Source of the DNA: Chrysomallon squamiferum
Lineage: Eukaryota; Mollusca; Gastropoda; Neomphalida; Peltospiridae
Assembly: GCA_012295275.1 (NCBI GenBank)
Contig: CM022676.1
Location: 6,457,219-6,521,218, forward strand
DNA length: 64,000 nt
Direction: 5' to 3'
Of the stretch, positions 26,901-39,111 are shown piece by piece. The position numbers and the translations under genes are program-made. Within the stretch, counting starts at the first letter, position 1. Each line of letters opens with the position of its first letter. The notes beneath the pieces were generated by a model, which did not search any database, was not told the DNA's origin, and saw nothing but the letters and a program-made list of their open reading frames with translations.

Positions 26901-29900
26901 TCTCACGAAGAGAAAGTTTTCCAGGCTGTTAGACAGGTGTTTACATTTTTATCACCTGCATTGATAGCCAGTTATCCCCCTTGTTAAAATTTGTTTTAAA
27001 GTTTTTTATTATTATTATACGTATTTTGTTTGTTTTTTTCAGTTGTAGAATGTAACTGAAGTTTTATTTATTTCTTCTGTGTGTTTTTTTGTAAATTTTA
27101 ATATATATTTTTATATAGATCATGTATTCATTTGAGGAAAGTAACTATAATGGAAGTAAATAAATACACGAGATTCTTTTGCAAGTTAAGACAGTGATGT
27201 CAGATAATTATTAGTTTCTGTTATACTTGCTGGTGCTTTGAGCTTTAGAATTCATTAAAAGTAATCAGGAGATTAATTGTATTAACTCTAAGTTACACTC
27301 GAGAAGAAAATGTACATAATATATGTGTGTGTGTGTGTATATGTAATGTAATGTAGTATAGTACAGTATAATGTAATATAATAGTGTAATGTAGTACAGT
27401 GCAGTACAATACAATATACATACTAAAGTAATCTAATTTAATACAATGCAATACAATATACCATAACATAATATTTTCCTTCTAAGACACAAGAAAAAGA
27501 GGCGATAGACCACATGAGGCGGAAGGCGAAGGAGATTCAGCAGAAACAGAAAGATATGAACAGGGGCTCAAGGAACTATGGACAGGGTGGTTTTGGGAGT
27601 GGCCACTACAAAACAGATTACGCGGTCATGGAAGCGCCACCTGTTGATACGCCTAAACCCTCGTACACACAAGTCAGGTGAGTTTGAATGAAAAAACACG
27701 TCACACTTAATTTACTTTTAAAAAAGAAAAAAAAAGAATCTCTAGTTTGTGACTTTTTTGAGTAACATTGGTAGTGATAGTGTACGTTTTTTGTGTTTTG
27801 TTAATGCAGACTCTTTTAATTAACTAAATTAATTTTAAAAAATTACTGTTTAAAATTATCATCAAGAGATGTATGTAAGGTGTATAAGATTATTATTGAA
27901 AAAGTTTCAGTATTTATGTTTTGAGTTCGATCCCAGAAATAATTTCTTACTATGTTCCAAAGTCCAAGTTTAATTTGTGTTTACTTGTACTTACTAGATC
28001 TGTAACTACATTTGAAATGAAAAGGACAAATCATTATTTGTTTAATGTACTTATTTAATTATTCCTTACTTTTGACTAGTGTCCCCTTATGCAGGAATAA
28101 GAATGTGGCCCTAAATTCAGAAAGCATCCACCCACATTTGCCTAAATTCTTAATAAAATGTGTTGACAATTACTGCAATATTGCCTCAAATCCGTCTATA
28201 ATTATTGTCATCTGCAGGCATCAGTTTGTCAAGCAAATGACACTTTTTAGCAGTAATAAACAAATAAAAACCAAACTTTTTAGTGCTAGTGAACAAATAT
28301 GAGCAACACTTTTTAGCACCAAAAAACAAAAACAACTGCCACTTTGTAGCACCAACATTTTTTTTACAAACAGCACTTTTTCGCGTTAATCAAATATTCA
28401 CGAAAATTTAACAGTGAGACTTTGTCATTTCTGCTCTTTAAAAGGTGATGTGAAAATAATGCCCATTTTTCTACCTGCTCCTGATTCTTTTTCAGTCTGG
28501 AAGAAACAATACTGAATTATATCTTCTTCTTTTTTTTCCTTCTAGTAAGCCATCTTCAACAGGCAAAGCTCTCAAACTTAGCACAAAGAAAAAAGATGTC
28601 GACACATTTGTTGGACAGTTGGAATCTGAAGGAGAAAGTAAGAATATTTCTAATAAACAAATCATTATTTCATTTTCATTTATGTTAATAACACTAAACA
28701 TAATAATAAGATAAAGCAAAAAAATTCAAAAATATATAAAAAAAGTTCATAATTTGTCTGCCCATTTATTATTTATTAATTTTATTTTATTATTTAATTT
28801 TTGCAATTTTCAGAAGTTGTTTCATCAAACAAGGCAGTATCAAATTCTGTATCTAAAATAGCCACACCAGTAGCTAATCAAGAAAGGTAAGAAGCTTCAT
28901 TCACAATATTTTTTTAAAATCCATTTTCTTTTGTTGTTCATTCAGTAGCAAACAATAACTCATATATTAAATATGCTTAGAATTATTTTAAATTTTAACA
29001 GAAATTATTTTTTTCATACATATATATATATCTGGATCTTAATAAATTACATTTTCTCTAAATAAGTTAAACAAACCATGTTGATAACTGAATGGTTGAT
29101 ATGTGTGAATTTTTTATTTTTCCTTTACTTAATACCAGTTCTCAGAACCAATTTTAATAACTGTGTATGCATGGTTTTGTTCTCTGTGTAGTGTATGTAA
29201 GCAGTATATATTATATATATATGTGTGTGTGTGCTTATATGGTGTTTGTGGAAGTATGTGTATGTATATATGTGTGTCTGTGTGTTACATGGTGTCTGTT
29301 TTTGTGTGTGTGTGGGTTATATATGATGTTTTTGTGGAAGTATGTGTGTGTATATATGTATACATGTGTGTGTGTGTGTGTTATATGTAAATACGTCTGT
29401 TTTTTGTGTGTGTGTGTGTTTTTGTAAGGCACGTCTGTTTTTGTGTGTGTGTGTTATATGTAAGTATGTCTATTTTGTTTTTGTGTGTGTTATATGTAAA
29501 GTACATCTGTCTGTTATATGTGTGTGTGTGTGTATGTTATATGTATGTACATCTGTTTTTGTGTCTATTATATGTAAGCACGTCTGTTTTGTTATATGTG
29601 TACATGTGTGTGTATATATGTAAGTACATCTGTTTTTTTGTCTGTTATATGTAAGTACATCTGTTTTTGTGTGTCTGTTATATGTAAGTACATCTGTTTT
29701 TGTGTGTATGTTATATGTAAGTACATCTGTTTTTGTGTGTCTGTTATATGTAAGTACATCTGTTTTTGTGTGTATGTTATATGTAAGTACATCTGTTTTT
29801 GTGTGTGTTATATATAAGTACATCTGTGTGTGTGTGTTATATGTAAGTACGTCTATGTGTTTGTATGTGTATATATGTATCTATGTGTGTTATATGTAAG

Positions 29901-32900
29901 TACGTCTGGGTGTTTGTGTGTTTGTGTGTGTGTGCATGCAGACAGGGGGACACGCTGTAACTGTAATTCTTTTTCACTTGCAGCATTCACGTAGTTGTAG
30001 AAGAGAAGATATCGCTGACAGCGGGTCGCGACGGAGGCCTGGAGAACATGGAGGTGCACGGCATGGTGAAGTTGAAAATAACCGACGACAAGTTCACCAG
30101 AGTGAAGATCAACGTCGTCAACAAAGACGACAAAGGAATTCAGATACAGGTCATTTTATAAACAGATCCTCTGTTAGTCTACTCGCTGTATTTTAATTCC
30201 TTGTCTGTTTCATGATTCAAGTATTGTAAGTTGATTTTTTTGTTGTTTTTTTGCTGGTCATTTCCCGTTCCAGACAGTGCTCTATCATATAATATCATTG
30301 ACGGAGGACTGGAGAATATCGAATATTTTCTATTGGTCTCTTTCCCATTCTAGACTTCTCTGTCATATAACATCATTGATGGAGGACTGGAGAATATTGA
30401 ATTTTTCCACTGGCCTTTTTCTCCCATTCCAGATAGAGTAATGCATATATTATCAAATAACTGTTTTACCGTTTGTGAGAAGTGGTGTATATATGAACAC
30501 TTACTGCTAATGAAAGTGAATACCCATAGAAATGGGACAGTGAGTTTCATATCTCATAATAAGATCATTCTTCAGAAAAGTCCTGTGCGTGATACTGTAT
30601 TATTTCTAATATTAATATAATTTGGTGCTTTACCCTTGTATATATTTTATTCTTCACTGAATTACCCCAAAAAATTGGTTTTGTTAATAGTATTATGTGT
30701 ATCAGATGTTATATTTAATATACTATAACTTAGATTACTTTGAATTTTTATTAGTGCTGAACTATACAAATTTCCATTTGTTTCAGTTAGGGTTGCTGTT
30801 GATTCATAAAATTTAATTGTTTATTATTTTTTTTGGATGCAAATTCCTTTTTATGTTTGGGTGATTATTGACACGAAAGATTTTATAATTAATGTTAGTT
30901 AAAGTAAATTATTATTATTATTTTTTTTGTCTCTTTAGACCCATCCGAACATTGACAAAAAACTGTTTTTGGCTTCGTCTTGTGTTGGCTTGAAACATCC
31001 TGATAAGCCATTTCCTCTCAACACAGACATTGGAGTTCTCAAGTGGAGATTTCAGACACAAGATGATGCTTTTATGCCACTGTCCAGTAAGTGTTTTAAT
31101 TTAGTAAGTTTTTAAAAAACAGAAGAAATTTTGTGATGGAAAAAAAAAAAAAATGATTTGGAAGACCAAACTTTATTTTTATTTGGATTTTTATTTTCTT
31201 GTCCAGTAGATATTATTATTATTTTATTTAAAATAATGAGTCTGAAAAAATATCTTGGAAAACTATCAGAATCTTTAGAAAAAATATTTTTGTATTTGAC
31301 AGATTTTTTATGGTCTGACAGGTTATTTGTAAGTAATTTTAATTTTATTATTATTATTTGTATTTGTATTTAAAATAATGTAGTCTGAAAAAATATCTTG
31401 GAAAACTATCGGAAGCTTCAAAATATTTAGATTTTTATGGTCTGACAAGTATTTTTTAAGTAATTTTATTATTACTATCATTGTTTATTTATTTTATTTT
31501 TTTTTATTTTTTTTTATTGGAACAAACTATTTTGTAACAACTAAATACTTAAAGCTCAAGATTACCGTTTTATTTTGCCTTTGTGAAATGGAGAAAAAGA
31601 ATTAAAAATTAAATTTCATGATCTGCATGCAATCTTTTTAGTAAATATTTGTTACATTGCCATAAAAAAATGTACATGTTTTTTAACCTGATTTATCTTA
31701 AAATCACATAAATTACAAATTTTATGATCCAGAGTTCTTTTGAGTTATTTTATTTCAGCATATTTATAGTAACTAAATATTTTTTGCTCTTCTAAACAGT
31801 TAACTGCTGGCCATCTGAAAGTGGTAATGGTTGTGATGTGAACATTGAATATGAGTTAGAAAAACCAGAAATGGAACTTGAAAACGTAGTTATTTCTATT
31901 CCTTGCCCGTAAGTGCTGAGTTACATACACCAATAAATGTGTGAAACTGTACACATCACAGTTTATTTTAATGTTTGCTTGTGGGTAAATATAAATATGT
32001 GAAAGTAACGAGTTAAATTTTAACGTTTGTTTGCATGTCGTACATAAATAAAACCATAAATATGTGAAACTGGTAATATTTTATTTTATCATTACTGATG
32101 AATGTCAGTTTGAGAAAGTTTAGATAGTTAAAGTCTATGTAAATACCCTACAGTTTCAATTATAAAATACTTGAAATGCTATTAGCTGTCATAAATCAGT
32201 ATTTAATTATTTTATTTTTTTAAAGTTGAGTAAATTATTCTCTGTTTACATTTCATTTTAATGTATTTAAAGATAAATTAACTTGGATAAAACAAAAACA
32301 TAAATGTCTTAGATGAACAAAAAATATACACAATGAAAAGCATAAATGTTCTGAATATCGATAAACATCAGTAAATAAACATGTTGAAGATTTATAAAAA
32401 ATAAAAAATAAATAAATGTCTTTTATAAGTTAAAAAAAAAAATGAAGAAAAGAAACATCTTGGTATAAAGAAAACCTTTTAGATACAAAAAAAAAATATG
32501 TCTGAGATACGTAAAAATACAAGTAGTATAATGTTCTACCCTCGCTTGGGGTTACTCCTACGTGCAGGTCAGGTGCTGGTTCGCCAGTGGTAGGCGAGTG
32601 TGATGGAGACTATTCCTACGACTCGAGGAATCGCCTGCTTCTGTGGAGTTTGCCTGTCATCGATGCAAACAACAAAACAGGGTCCATGGAATTCTCAATA
32701 AACGGGCACCCTGACGATTTCTTCCCTGTCAACGTGTCCTTTGTGTCCAAGAAACCGTATTGTGATATACAGGTATGTAGTAGTTCTTGTGTTAGTGTTT
32801 GTAGTGGTTTTTATGTTAGTGTTTGTAGTGGTTCTTATGTTAGTATTTGTAGTGGTTTTTATGTTAGTATTTGTAGTGGTTTTTATATTTGTATAATGTA

Positions 32901-33347
32901 TACACATGTAAGTAATATTTCAGATTGTTAATATTTTTGAGTCTCTCTCTCTAATTATCTCGCTCTTCTTTTTCTCATTGTTTTTATCAAGTTCTACCTT
33001 GACTTCTCTCCCTTTTCCTCTCTCTCTCTTTCTCTACAGCACTGGAGATACAGAATGGTTTTGAATATTAATTATTAATTTAAACTTTTATTTCTTATCT
33101 GTGGAATGTATTTTAAAATTTATTACTATACACAAATTAAAAAAAAGATTTATTAAAGCTGATCGTGACAATTTTTTTAATGTTTCTACTTTTTTTTTTT
33201 TTTTTTCAAATTACACGAAGACAAATAAAAATACATAACAAAATTTTCTCTTTGCAGATAACAGACGTTCGACTAGTGGATGATGACCAGTCGGTCAAGT
33301 TCTCTGATGAAGTCATATTCTATGTGGACAAGTACGAGATTGTCTAG
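23926..33347 (+). CDS. ARCN1: Coatomer subunit delta (delta-COP, archain), 12 coding exons
   Basis: Coding exons are 23926-23928, 24695-24734, 25055-25278, 26757-26936, 27487-27677, 28546-28637, 28814-28886, 29984-30149, 30939-31086, 31800-31908, 32568-32772 and 33258-33347 (TAG). All introns are GT..AG and the phase holds throughout, giving 506 aa (human about 511). The protein starts [20 protein letters not shown] and ends VDKYEIV, as in animal delta-COP. Residues 1-140 are the longin-type domain. Residues 150-265 are a charged, fast-evolving linker containing the conserved GKALKL and a SEGE segment. Residues from about 268 to the end are the mu-homology domain ([50 protein letters not shown]-type blocks). 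In the family it is a subunit of the F-subcomplex of COPI, which coats Golgi-to-ER and intra-Golgi vesicles on the cytosolic face. The first coding exon contributes only the initiator ATG. No frameshift or missing block is seen. Identification is very secure; UTR ends are not determined. Confidence 0.97.
25640..26030. repeat. Two-copy tandem unit in intron 3, one copy interrupted by a transposon
   Basis: Both copies share ACAGAAATTGAAGTAA, then CTAAATATAGTTTAT, then ATTAATT(G/C)CTTGTAAC, then ACCTTTCCTAAT(C/A)ATAA. The first copy is split by the 138-bp element at 25,721-25,858. The second copy (about 25,905-26,020) has the same site uninterrupted. Confidence 0.7.
25721..25858. mobile_element. 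138-bp miniature inverted-repeat transposon in ARCN1 intron 3
   Basis: The left end is (A)GGTCATTTCATGTCAAATC. The right end read in reverse is GGGTCAGTCCGTGTCAAATC, so the termini are inverted repeats of about 20 bp with few mismatches. It is flanked on both sides by TTAT (25,717-25,720 and 25,859-25,862), a 4-bp target duplication. The tandem neighbour at about 25,955 has a single TTAT with no insert, an internal empty site. A 4-bp AT-rich duplication is compatible with Sola-type transposons, but I assign no family firmly. Confidence 0.7.
27310..27480. repeat. GTAAT/ACAAT simple-sequence block in ARCN1 intron 4
   Basis: A short (GT)n is followed by degenerate TGTAATGTAG repeats and then, in the second half, TACAATACAATA-type repeats. 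The two halves are partly complementary and could form an imperfect hairpin just upstream of exon 5. Confidence 0.5.
29210..29935. repeat. Minisatellite of 33-bp units inside ARCN1 intron 7
   Basis: From about 29,617 to 29,830 the unit built on ACATCTGTTTTTGTGTG, then TNTGTTATATGTAAGT, repeats in nearly perfect 33-bp steps. From about 29,210 to 29,617 the same phrases occur in degenerate, irregular form within GT-rich sequence. A 33-bp unit keeps all reading frames open, which explains the several overlapping 65-117 aa ORFs on both strands; they are not genes. Confidence 0.85.
30240..30435 (+). repeat. Two-copy 78-bp repeat in ARCN1 intron 8 resembling part of exon 8
   Basis: The two copies are offset by 78 bp. 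Each contains ATATCATTGA(C/T)GGAGGACTGG or a near variant, followed by AGAATAT(C/T)GAAT (30,292-30,324 and 30,370-30,402). Exon 8 has GACGGAGGCCTGGAGAACAT at 30,030, preceded by ATATCGCTGAC. The intron copies look like exon 8 with a short deletion between two GAC triplets. They lie in the intron right after that exon and carry pyrimidine-rich CCAG/CTAG ends. Confidence 0.55.
31225..31480. repeat. Two-copy tandem duplication in ARCN1 intron 9, about 150-bp unit
   Basis: AGTCTGAAAAAATATCTTGG, then AAAACTATC(A/G)GAA, and later TTTTTATGGTCTGACA(G/A)GT and AAGTAATTTTA, recur at about 31,237 and 31,383. The second copy is slightly shorter. Confidence 0.75.
31930..32110. repeat. Diverged short tandem repeat in ARCN1 intron 10
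   Basis: AAATATGTGAAA(C/G)T with following TTTA/AACGTTTG(T/C)TTG-like sequence recurs near 31,935, 31,995 and 32,060. The rest of intron 10 is AT-rich with AAATGTCT-containing decayed repeats (32,290-32,500). Confidence 0.45.
32783..32890. repeat. 24-bp minisatellite in ARCN1 intron 11, adjacent to the donor site
   Basis: Four to five copies of GTTAGT(G/A)TTTGTAGTGG, then TTTTTAT, begin about 10 bp after the exon 11 donor (32,773). The unit is 24 bp, so reading frames stay open. Unspliced exon 11 would continue in frame into an eight-residue (SVCSGFYV-like) repeat to a stop near 32,931. Confidence 0.8.
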
Positions 33348-36300
33348 AACTGACAAAGGCTTAAATTATATATATTTTTTTTTCTAATTTTTTTTTTCTG
33401 CAGCTGTTAAAACTTGTAAAAAAAAAAAAAAAAAAAAAAAAAACATTTATTGTGGGTTCCAGGCTGAAGGAATTATTTGTGGAAAATATTTGTCACCACT
33501 GAATCCAGCGCTGTTACTACTAAGGCCGTCACAAATATTGTTTTGTGGCTCTGCAGAAACTTTATGGCAAAAGTACTGGGTGTCTGTATGTATGTGAAAT
33601 TCTCTTGTTCATGTGAAATTATTTGTTAAAGGTGGCCTTTGATTTGTAAAACTGTTGGATTTCTATGGAAAAGTTTTCAGCTGGTTTATATTCTGTATGC
33701 AAGTGTAATTACTTCATACAGTTGCGAAAAAGAAAAAAAAAAATAAAGAAGAAAATCTATTAAATGAACTATAAAGAAATAATGACTGATACACAGTACT
33801 GTCTGATTACAAACAACACAGTAGGCAGGCTGGTATGTAGCTTTGTTGGCTTAGGGTGTAGTATGAAAGTGTTCTGATTTTATAAAGTAAACATGTTGGG
33901 CAACATTTCATAGACACTAAGGTATGGTTTAAATGACGTAATACAAGTATAAAGCATTATGGACATACGTTTGTCCTATTTTATTGTTCATTGAAGGCAT
34001 GTAATGAAAAATTTGATTTTTAAATGAATTTTTTTGCGAAATGGACAATTAATGTATTGCCAGCACTAAAATGTGGTTTCATAAAATGTACATTGTTGAA
34101 TGTAGACGTTGATAATGAAATAATGTTAACAGATGTAAAATAGTTCTAATTTATAACATTTTAAAAATTATTTTTCATCTTCTTTTTTTTTTTTTTTTAG
34201 TAATGGTCGGAGGGTTTTTTCTTTATTAAAATATATTAAAGACTATATATATTATTTTTAAAAATCTTCTTTTTTTCTTTTTTTTTTTTTTAAATTTTTT
34301 TTAAACATATTGCTTCAGAACTTGGATAGAAACAAATACATAATCAATAATAATTAATAATAAAAAAAAAAATGTTTCAAGCAGGTATGTAACAACAAAA
34401 TCATAAAATTAAATGAAAATAGAAATGCTAGATTCATTTTATGAATCATAATCATTTTGTTCCAACATCTAGACCAGAGAGAAACATTTTGACATTATCA
34501 CAAAACATTATCCTGTTAGTGATGTATAAGTACGAAGTTGAACTGGACATTTGCTTACAAAAACAGTGAAGACATCACTTTCACTGATGATGGAAAATAA
34601 TGATAGAAAAGTTGACTGATCTGTATATTTTGCACAAAAGACCTGTCTGAAAAATGTATTTAGTTAAAAAACTGCATTCGAGTAAAATATATATTTAGAC
34701 AGACACACATACAAGTTGCGAATCCCGTATCCAAAGTATTTGGGACCAAAAGTGTTCTGAATTTATGAAATATAACAACACAGTCTAAGTTGTATAATAT
34801 TTTTAATAATGGTGGGTATTAAATAAAGTCATTATATGCAAAACAATTGAAAACTGTAATATACCACTGTTTCTGCTGCTCAGCAAATGTTTTGGATTTT
34901 GGAATAATGGATTCTCAATCTGTATGTGTTCATTTAGATATGTGTGCACGCACAGACAGACAGACACATACACATTAGTTCAATATTAAAGAACTGTTGA
35001 GACATTGCAAATTGTACATCTTAGTTTGAGAACTTCTCAAAAGAATTAAAGTCTTGTAAATATACTGCGTTCTTTTAGTCTTCTAAGAAAACATTTTCTT
35101 AATAAGTCAGTTTGTGTTGCCTTCTATGAATGCTTCGACTTCATCAATGCCATCAATAATAAATTATGATAATTAATGTTTTATAAAAAATATATTTACA
35201 AGCAGTCATGAAAATGAAGATTTCGTCCTTTATCAATGTGATAAGTAATAAATTATGATAATGTGTTTCGAAAATACTACAGAAACAGTACAGATGTTGA
35301 TTCTGTATTCTGTTTGAGCCTGTTTGTACCACAGATCTGGATGTTTAGATGGTGGATGTTGGGTCAAACATAATATCCTCAAAACAGTTCATTCATAAAA
35401 GTGGCTTAGGTTGCAATAGGAACCATTCTTTGATAATAATAAAGTATGAGTGTATCAAACTGAAGTGATACCTGGAGGCTTACTTTTTTCTCTCATCTTG
35501 CAGCACTTTGTATTATCAGCCAATCTTTGCTGATAATAAAGTAAAAAATAAAAATAAAAGGTTGCAAAGATGTGTCATGGTTCAAGTATAAATGATAATC
35601 ATTTTATGCTGATTTTATTTTGCATACAGGAAAATAAAAAAAAATATATATATATCCCTGAAGAGAGAATAAATCATCTATGAGTACTGAGTTATTTTTT
35701 TTTTCATTTATACATATACATATATATAGATATATACAAACGTGCACACACACAAAATATAACACATATTTTACATCTCTGTAATGAACTTGATAAAAAG
35801 GAAAGCGTTGGATTCCATGCATTCTCACAAGAGTTTCATATTATTGTTAGGCTTTATTATTAGCAAAGGTTGGGCAGTCAGATGAAATAAAGCTGACTCT
35901 TGGGGAAGGAGACAAAATACACCTTACTGTTAAAATTACCAGTCTCGGAAAAAAAAGAAATGTGGAGATTTGGCAAGAAAGAAAGAAAATGAGTATGACA
36001 GTGTATTTAAGCTTTTTGATGTGTTATCACCATCTACAAAGGCCCAGTTAAAATGATAATATTTTCTATATTATTAAAACAGAATCATTTCACAGATCAC
36101 TTGAATACATATATATATGCAGACTTGCACAGTTGAGGTCAATTTTAATCTTGTGGATGACTGATGCATTTAAAATATAGATGTCCAGAAAGATAAAAAA
36201 AGGAAAAGAAAAAAAGAAAAAACAAAAAATTAACATCAAAGATTCAGACTAGGACAAGAAATGTCAATTGTTATTTATTCCATTAGTGTTTTGGATTAAA

Positions 36301-36474
36301 CTAAATATAAACACATCTTGAATAGGTGATGTCTATTAAAAAATTAATTTTTAAATTATTTGATATCGGATTTCATTTTTAGTTTTTAATACATATCTTT
36401 TTTTTAATCATTTTTTTTTTTTTAGATGATTATTATTATTATTTTAAGAGTGAAAAAGATTTTGTTAATGTTTT

Positions 36475-36505
<31 letters not shown>

Positions 36506-36589
36506 CATTTCAAAAAATATTAAAAAAGCATCAAAAGATAAAATGTTGTAGGTGCTTAGAATGGCTATTTAGAAAAAATTACATTTTAT
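33348..36589 (+). other. ARCN1 3' UTR and downstream gene-free sequence
   Basis: No other gene was recognised. Candidate polyadenylation signals AATAAA occur at 33,742-33,747 and again near 34,824 and 35,437; which is used cannot be decided here. A poly(A) run is at 33,419-33,443 and a second at 36,480-36,505. A miniature transposon is at 34,712-34,922. Confidence 0.45.
34712..34922. mobile_element. pogo/Tigger-like miniature transposon
   Basis: The element is bounded by TA on both sides (34,710-34,711 and 34,923-34,924). The left end is CAAGTTGCGAATCCCGTATC and the right end in reverse is CAGATTGAGAATCCATTATT, an imperfect terminal inverted repeat. The internal GTATTTGGGACCAAAAGTGT, then TCTGAATTT, is of the kind found in Tigger-related mammalian elements. 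The 211-bp length leaves no room for a transposase. Assignment to the Tc1/mariner-pogo group rests on the TA duplication, the CAG-type ends and that internal motif. Confidence 0.6.
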
Positions 36590-38070
36590 ATATTTAATAC
36601 TAACCTGTAGAAAAGAAATCAGAAATACATTGAACTGTTACAAAATGTCTGTGTTGTGTTTAAATCAGAAATATATCAGACTGTTTAAACTATTGTAAGC
36701 ATATCAAGTAGTTTCATCTATGCTTAATCTAAAGTTTTATAAGGCTTCATAGCTGGTTTGATATTAACTGATAGAAACTGGATAAATATTAAGTTTATTA
36801 ATCTATTGTACCCATAATTTAAAAAGTCATAAATTGATGTCTCATGGCTAAAGAAATAATTTTCATCAAAAGACTAAATTGATGATTTTATTTCAGTGCA
36901 AGTAGGTTATATTGAATTGAAATTTAAAAAAAAAAAAATTAAAATGAAGTATACAGAAGTCTTTAGTACTTCACACCAGTGTTGTGTTTTAGCTAGAAAC
37001 ACTACACATTTTGAATTTTCATGAACGACTAAATCGATGCTTCTGTGATTAGATTTCAGTTGGTTGAAATTCGATACCTTCGTTTAAAAAAAAAAAAAGT
37101 GTACAGCAATCATGCTTCGTAACACCTGAGACCTCATATTCATTGTTAGTTGTAGACGAGAAATAAAGAAATTAATTAATCTTCCATTTTGTATCAGCGT
37201 TTTCTTTAACCACTGGAAACAGAATACTGAATTCTCATGCTTAATATATTTCTGTGTAAGACGAGAACTTTGTGTGAAGGTTTGGAGTTCGTTGTTAATT
37301 GTAGACAAGAAATAAGAAATATTTATTATAATTTTCATTTTATATCAATATTTTCTTTAAACACTGGAAACAGATATACTGAATTCTTGTTGTTAATTAT
37401 ATTTCTGTTTATAAGTGAACTTTGAACATTCTGTGAAGATTCACAGTATGTTAATTAGCAAAAAAAAAAAAAAAAAAAAAGAAATAGGAAATTTATTAAA
37501 CTATTATATTAACCCATTGTTGTGTTAAAAATAGAAAAATGTTAAAAGATGAATTCTCACTTCAAATATACTACTTACATCCAAGCCTATTTTGAACTTT
37601 CTCTGGAACTTTGGAGTTTGTTAGTTTGTAGAAGAAAGAAATAAGAATTTTATTAAACATTTATTTTATATCAATATTTAAACACTAGAAACAACCTATT
37701 GAATTTTTATCTAAGTTTTCTTCGAAACATTCTGTGAATTTTCAGAGATTTTTTATTTGAGAAAAAAGAAATTAGAAGTTTATTAAACTATTACATTACT
37801 CTAGTGTTATGTTTAAATTAGAAACCTTTTACAAGTTGATTCTTGTGCATAAATATATAATGTTTGCATCTGAGCCTTCTTGGAACATTCTGTGGCCCCA
37901 GAGTTCATTGTGAAAAAAAATGAGAAATGTATTAAACTTTTATATTATACAAGAGTTGTATTTTAATTAGAAAAATTGTACAAAATGAATTTGAATGCCT
38001 AAATGTAATATTTATGTCTAAATTTATTTTTAACATTCTTTGAATCTTTTGGAGTACGTTGATAATACCA
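36590..38070. repeat. Diverged tandem array of about 150-bp units downstream of ARCN1
   Basis: A phrase of the form GGAGT(T/A)(C/T)GTT-GTTAATTGTAGA-GAAATAAGAAAT-TTATTAAA, then TGTT-TTT-AACACTGGAAACA and TGAATTCT, recurs. Its GGAGTTCGTT-like anchor lies near 37,140, 37,292, 37,447, 37,616, 37,750, 37,905 and 38,056, so spacing is 134-169 bp. Less clear copies extend left to about 36,590. Some copies carry a poly(A) tract after the anchor (for example 37,459-37,480). The ORFs here are translations of this array. Confidence 0.7.
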
Positions 38071-38210
38071 GCATTTTTTTTTTTTATAGAGTATAGAAAA
38101 AGACAGACATCATTTAACTTTTTCTTTCAGTTCTGTCAAAAATTTCCATTGGAATTTTCCAGTTTTTATAGGTCCCTGATATTTTGTAAAAATTTTAATT
38201 TATCCTGAAA

Positions 38211-38244
<34 letters not shown>

Positions 38245-38443
38245 AAGAGACTGTAGAATATTTAAAGTATTTTTAGAATGTTTGTGAAATGGAGAGTAGA
38301 AAAATATTTCAAATAAATTGTTAGTGATGCAAATGATGTTTGTAAAATGTGATTGAAATTTAAATATATTTTTTTGGATAATACCAAGTGAATGTTGAAA
38401 ATGCACGATGTTTCTTCATTTTTAACAGTGATGTTAACACACA

Positions 38444-38480
<37 letters not shown>

Positions 38481-39063
38481 ATTTAAAACAGCACATATGG
38501 ATATGATTAGTTAACCATTTGAAACCCAGAAGAGAATTATTTCACTTAAAGTGTTAAAACACATTTCAGTGTCACCTGTTTATATCATTTTTATAATTTG
38601 TGTTATTTAAATTTATATTTCTGCTGACAAATCAAGTTCTGTGTATTGTTATATATTTGATTATACAACTTGATATCTACTGTGAAGTGTTTGGGGTCCA
38701 AATGTATATACATGTATATAAGTGTATACATTAAATAAATAATTACTTATGTTTTGACTTCATTTTTCTTTTCAAAATTTTGTTTATTTTATCATAATTT
38801 TTTTAATAACAGTCTATATTTAATAAATTTAGTAATCTTAGTAACGAAAATTTGATTTTTTTCTTGTATTGTTTTTTTTTTTTTTAAATGAGAATGGTTT
38901 CTTTTGGGCTAAATTAAATGAGAAAAGAAGAAGAAAAAATAATAATAAAATAAAACAATATTTAAAAAAAAGAAAAACGTTATAGTCCTTTACATTAAAT
39001 TGGTTTTAAGAATAATGAACATAATGTTTAATAGTGAAATTAATTTTTTCCCAATTTTTAAAC

Positions 39064-39111
<48 letters not shown>

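Noticed and set aside
27905-27930. Possible tRNA B-box (GAGTTCGATCCC) in ARCN1 intron 5
   Set aside because: No A-box, acceptor stem or anticodon arm can be folded around it.
29163-29899. Overlapping 65-117 aa ORFs on both strands, Cys/Val- or Thr/His-rich
   Set aside because: They are translations of the intron 7 GT-rich 33-bp minisatellite, kept open because the unit is a multiple of three.
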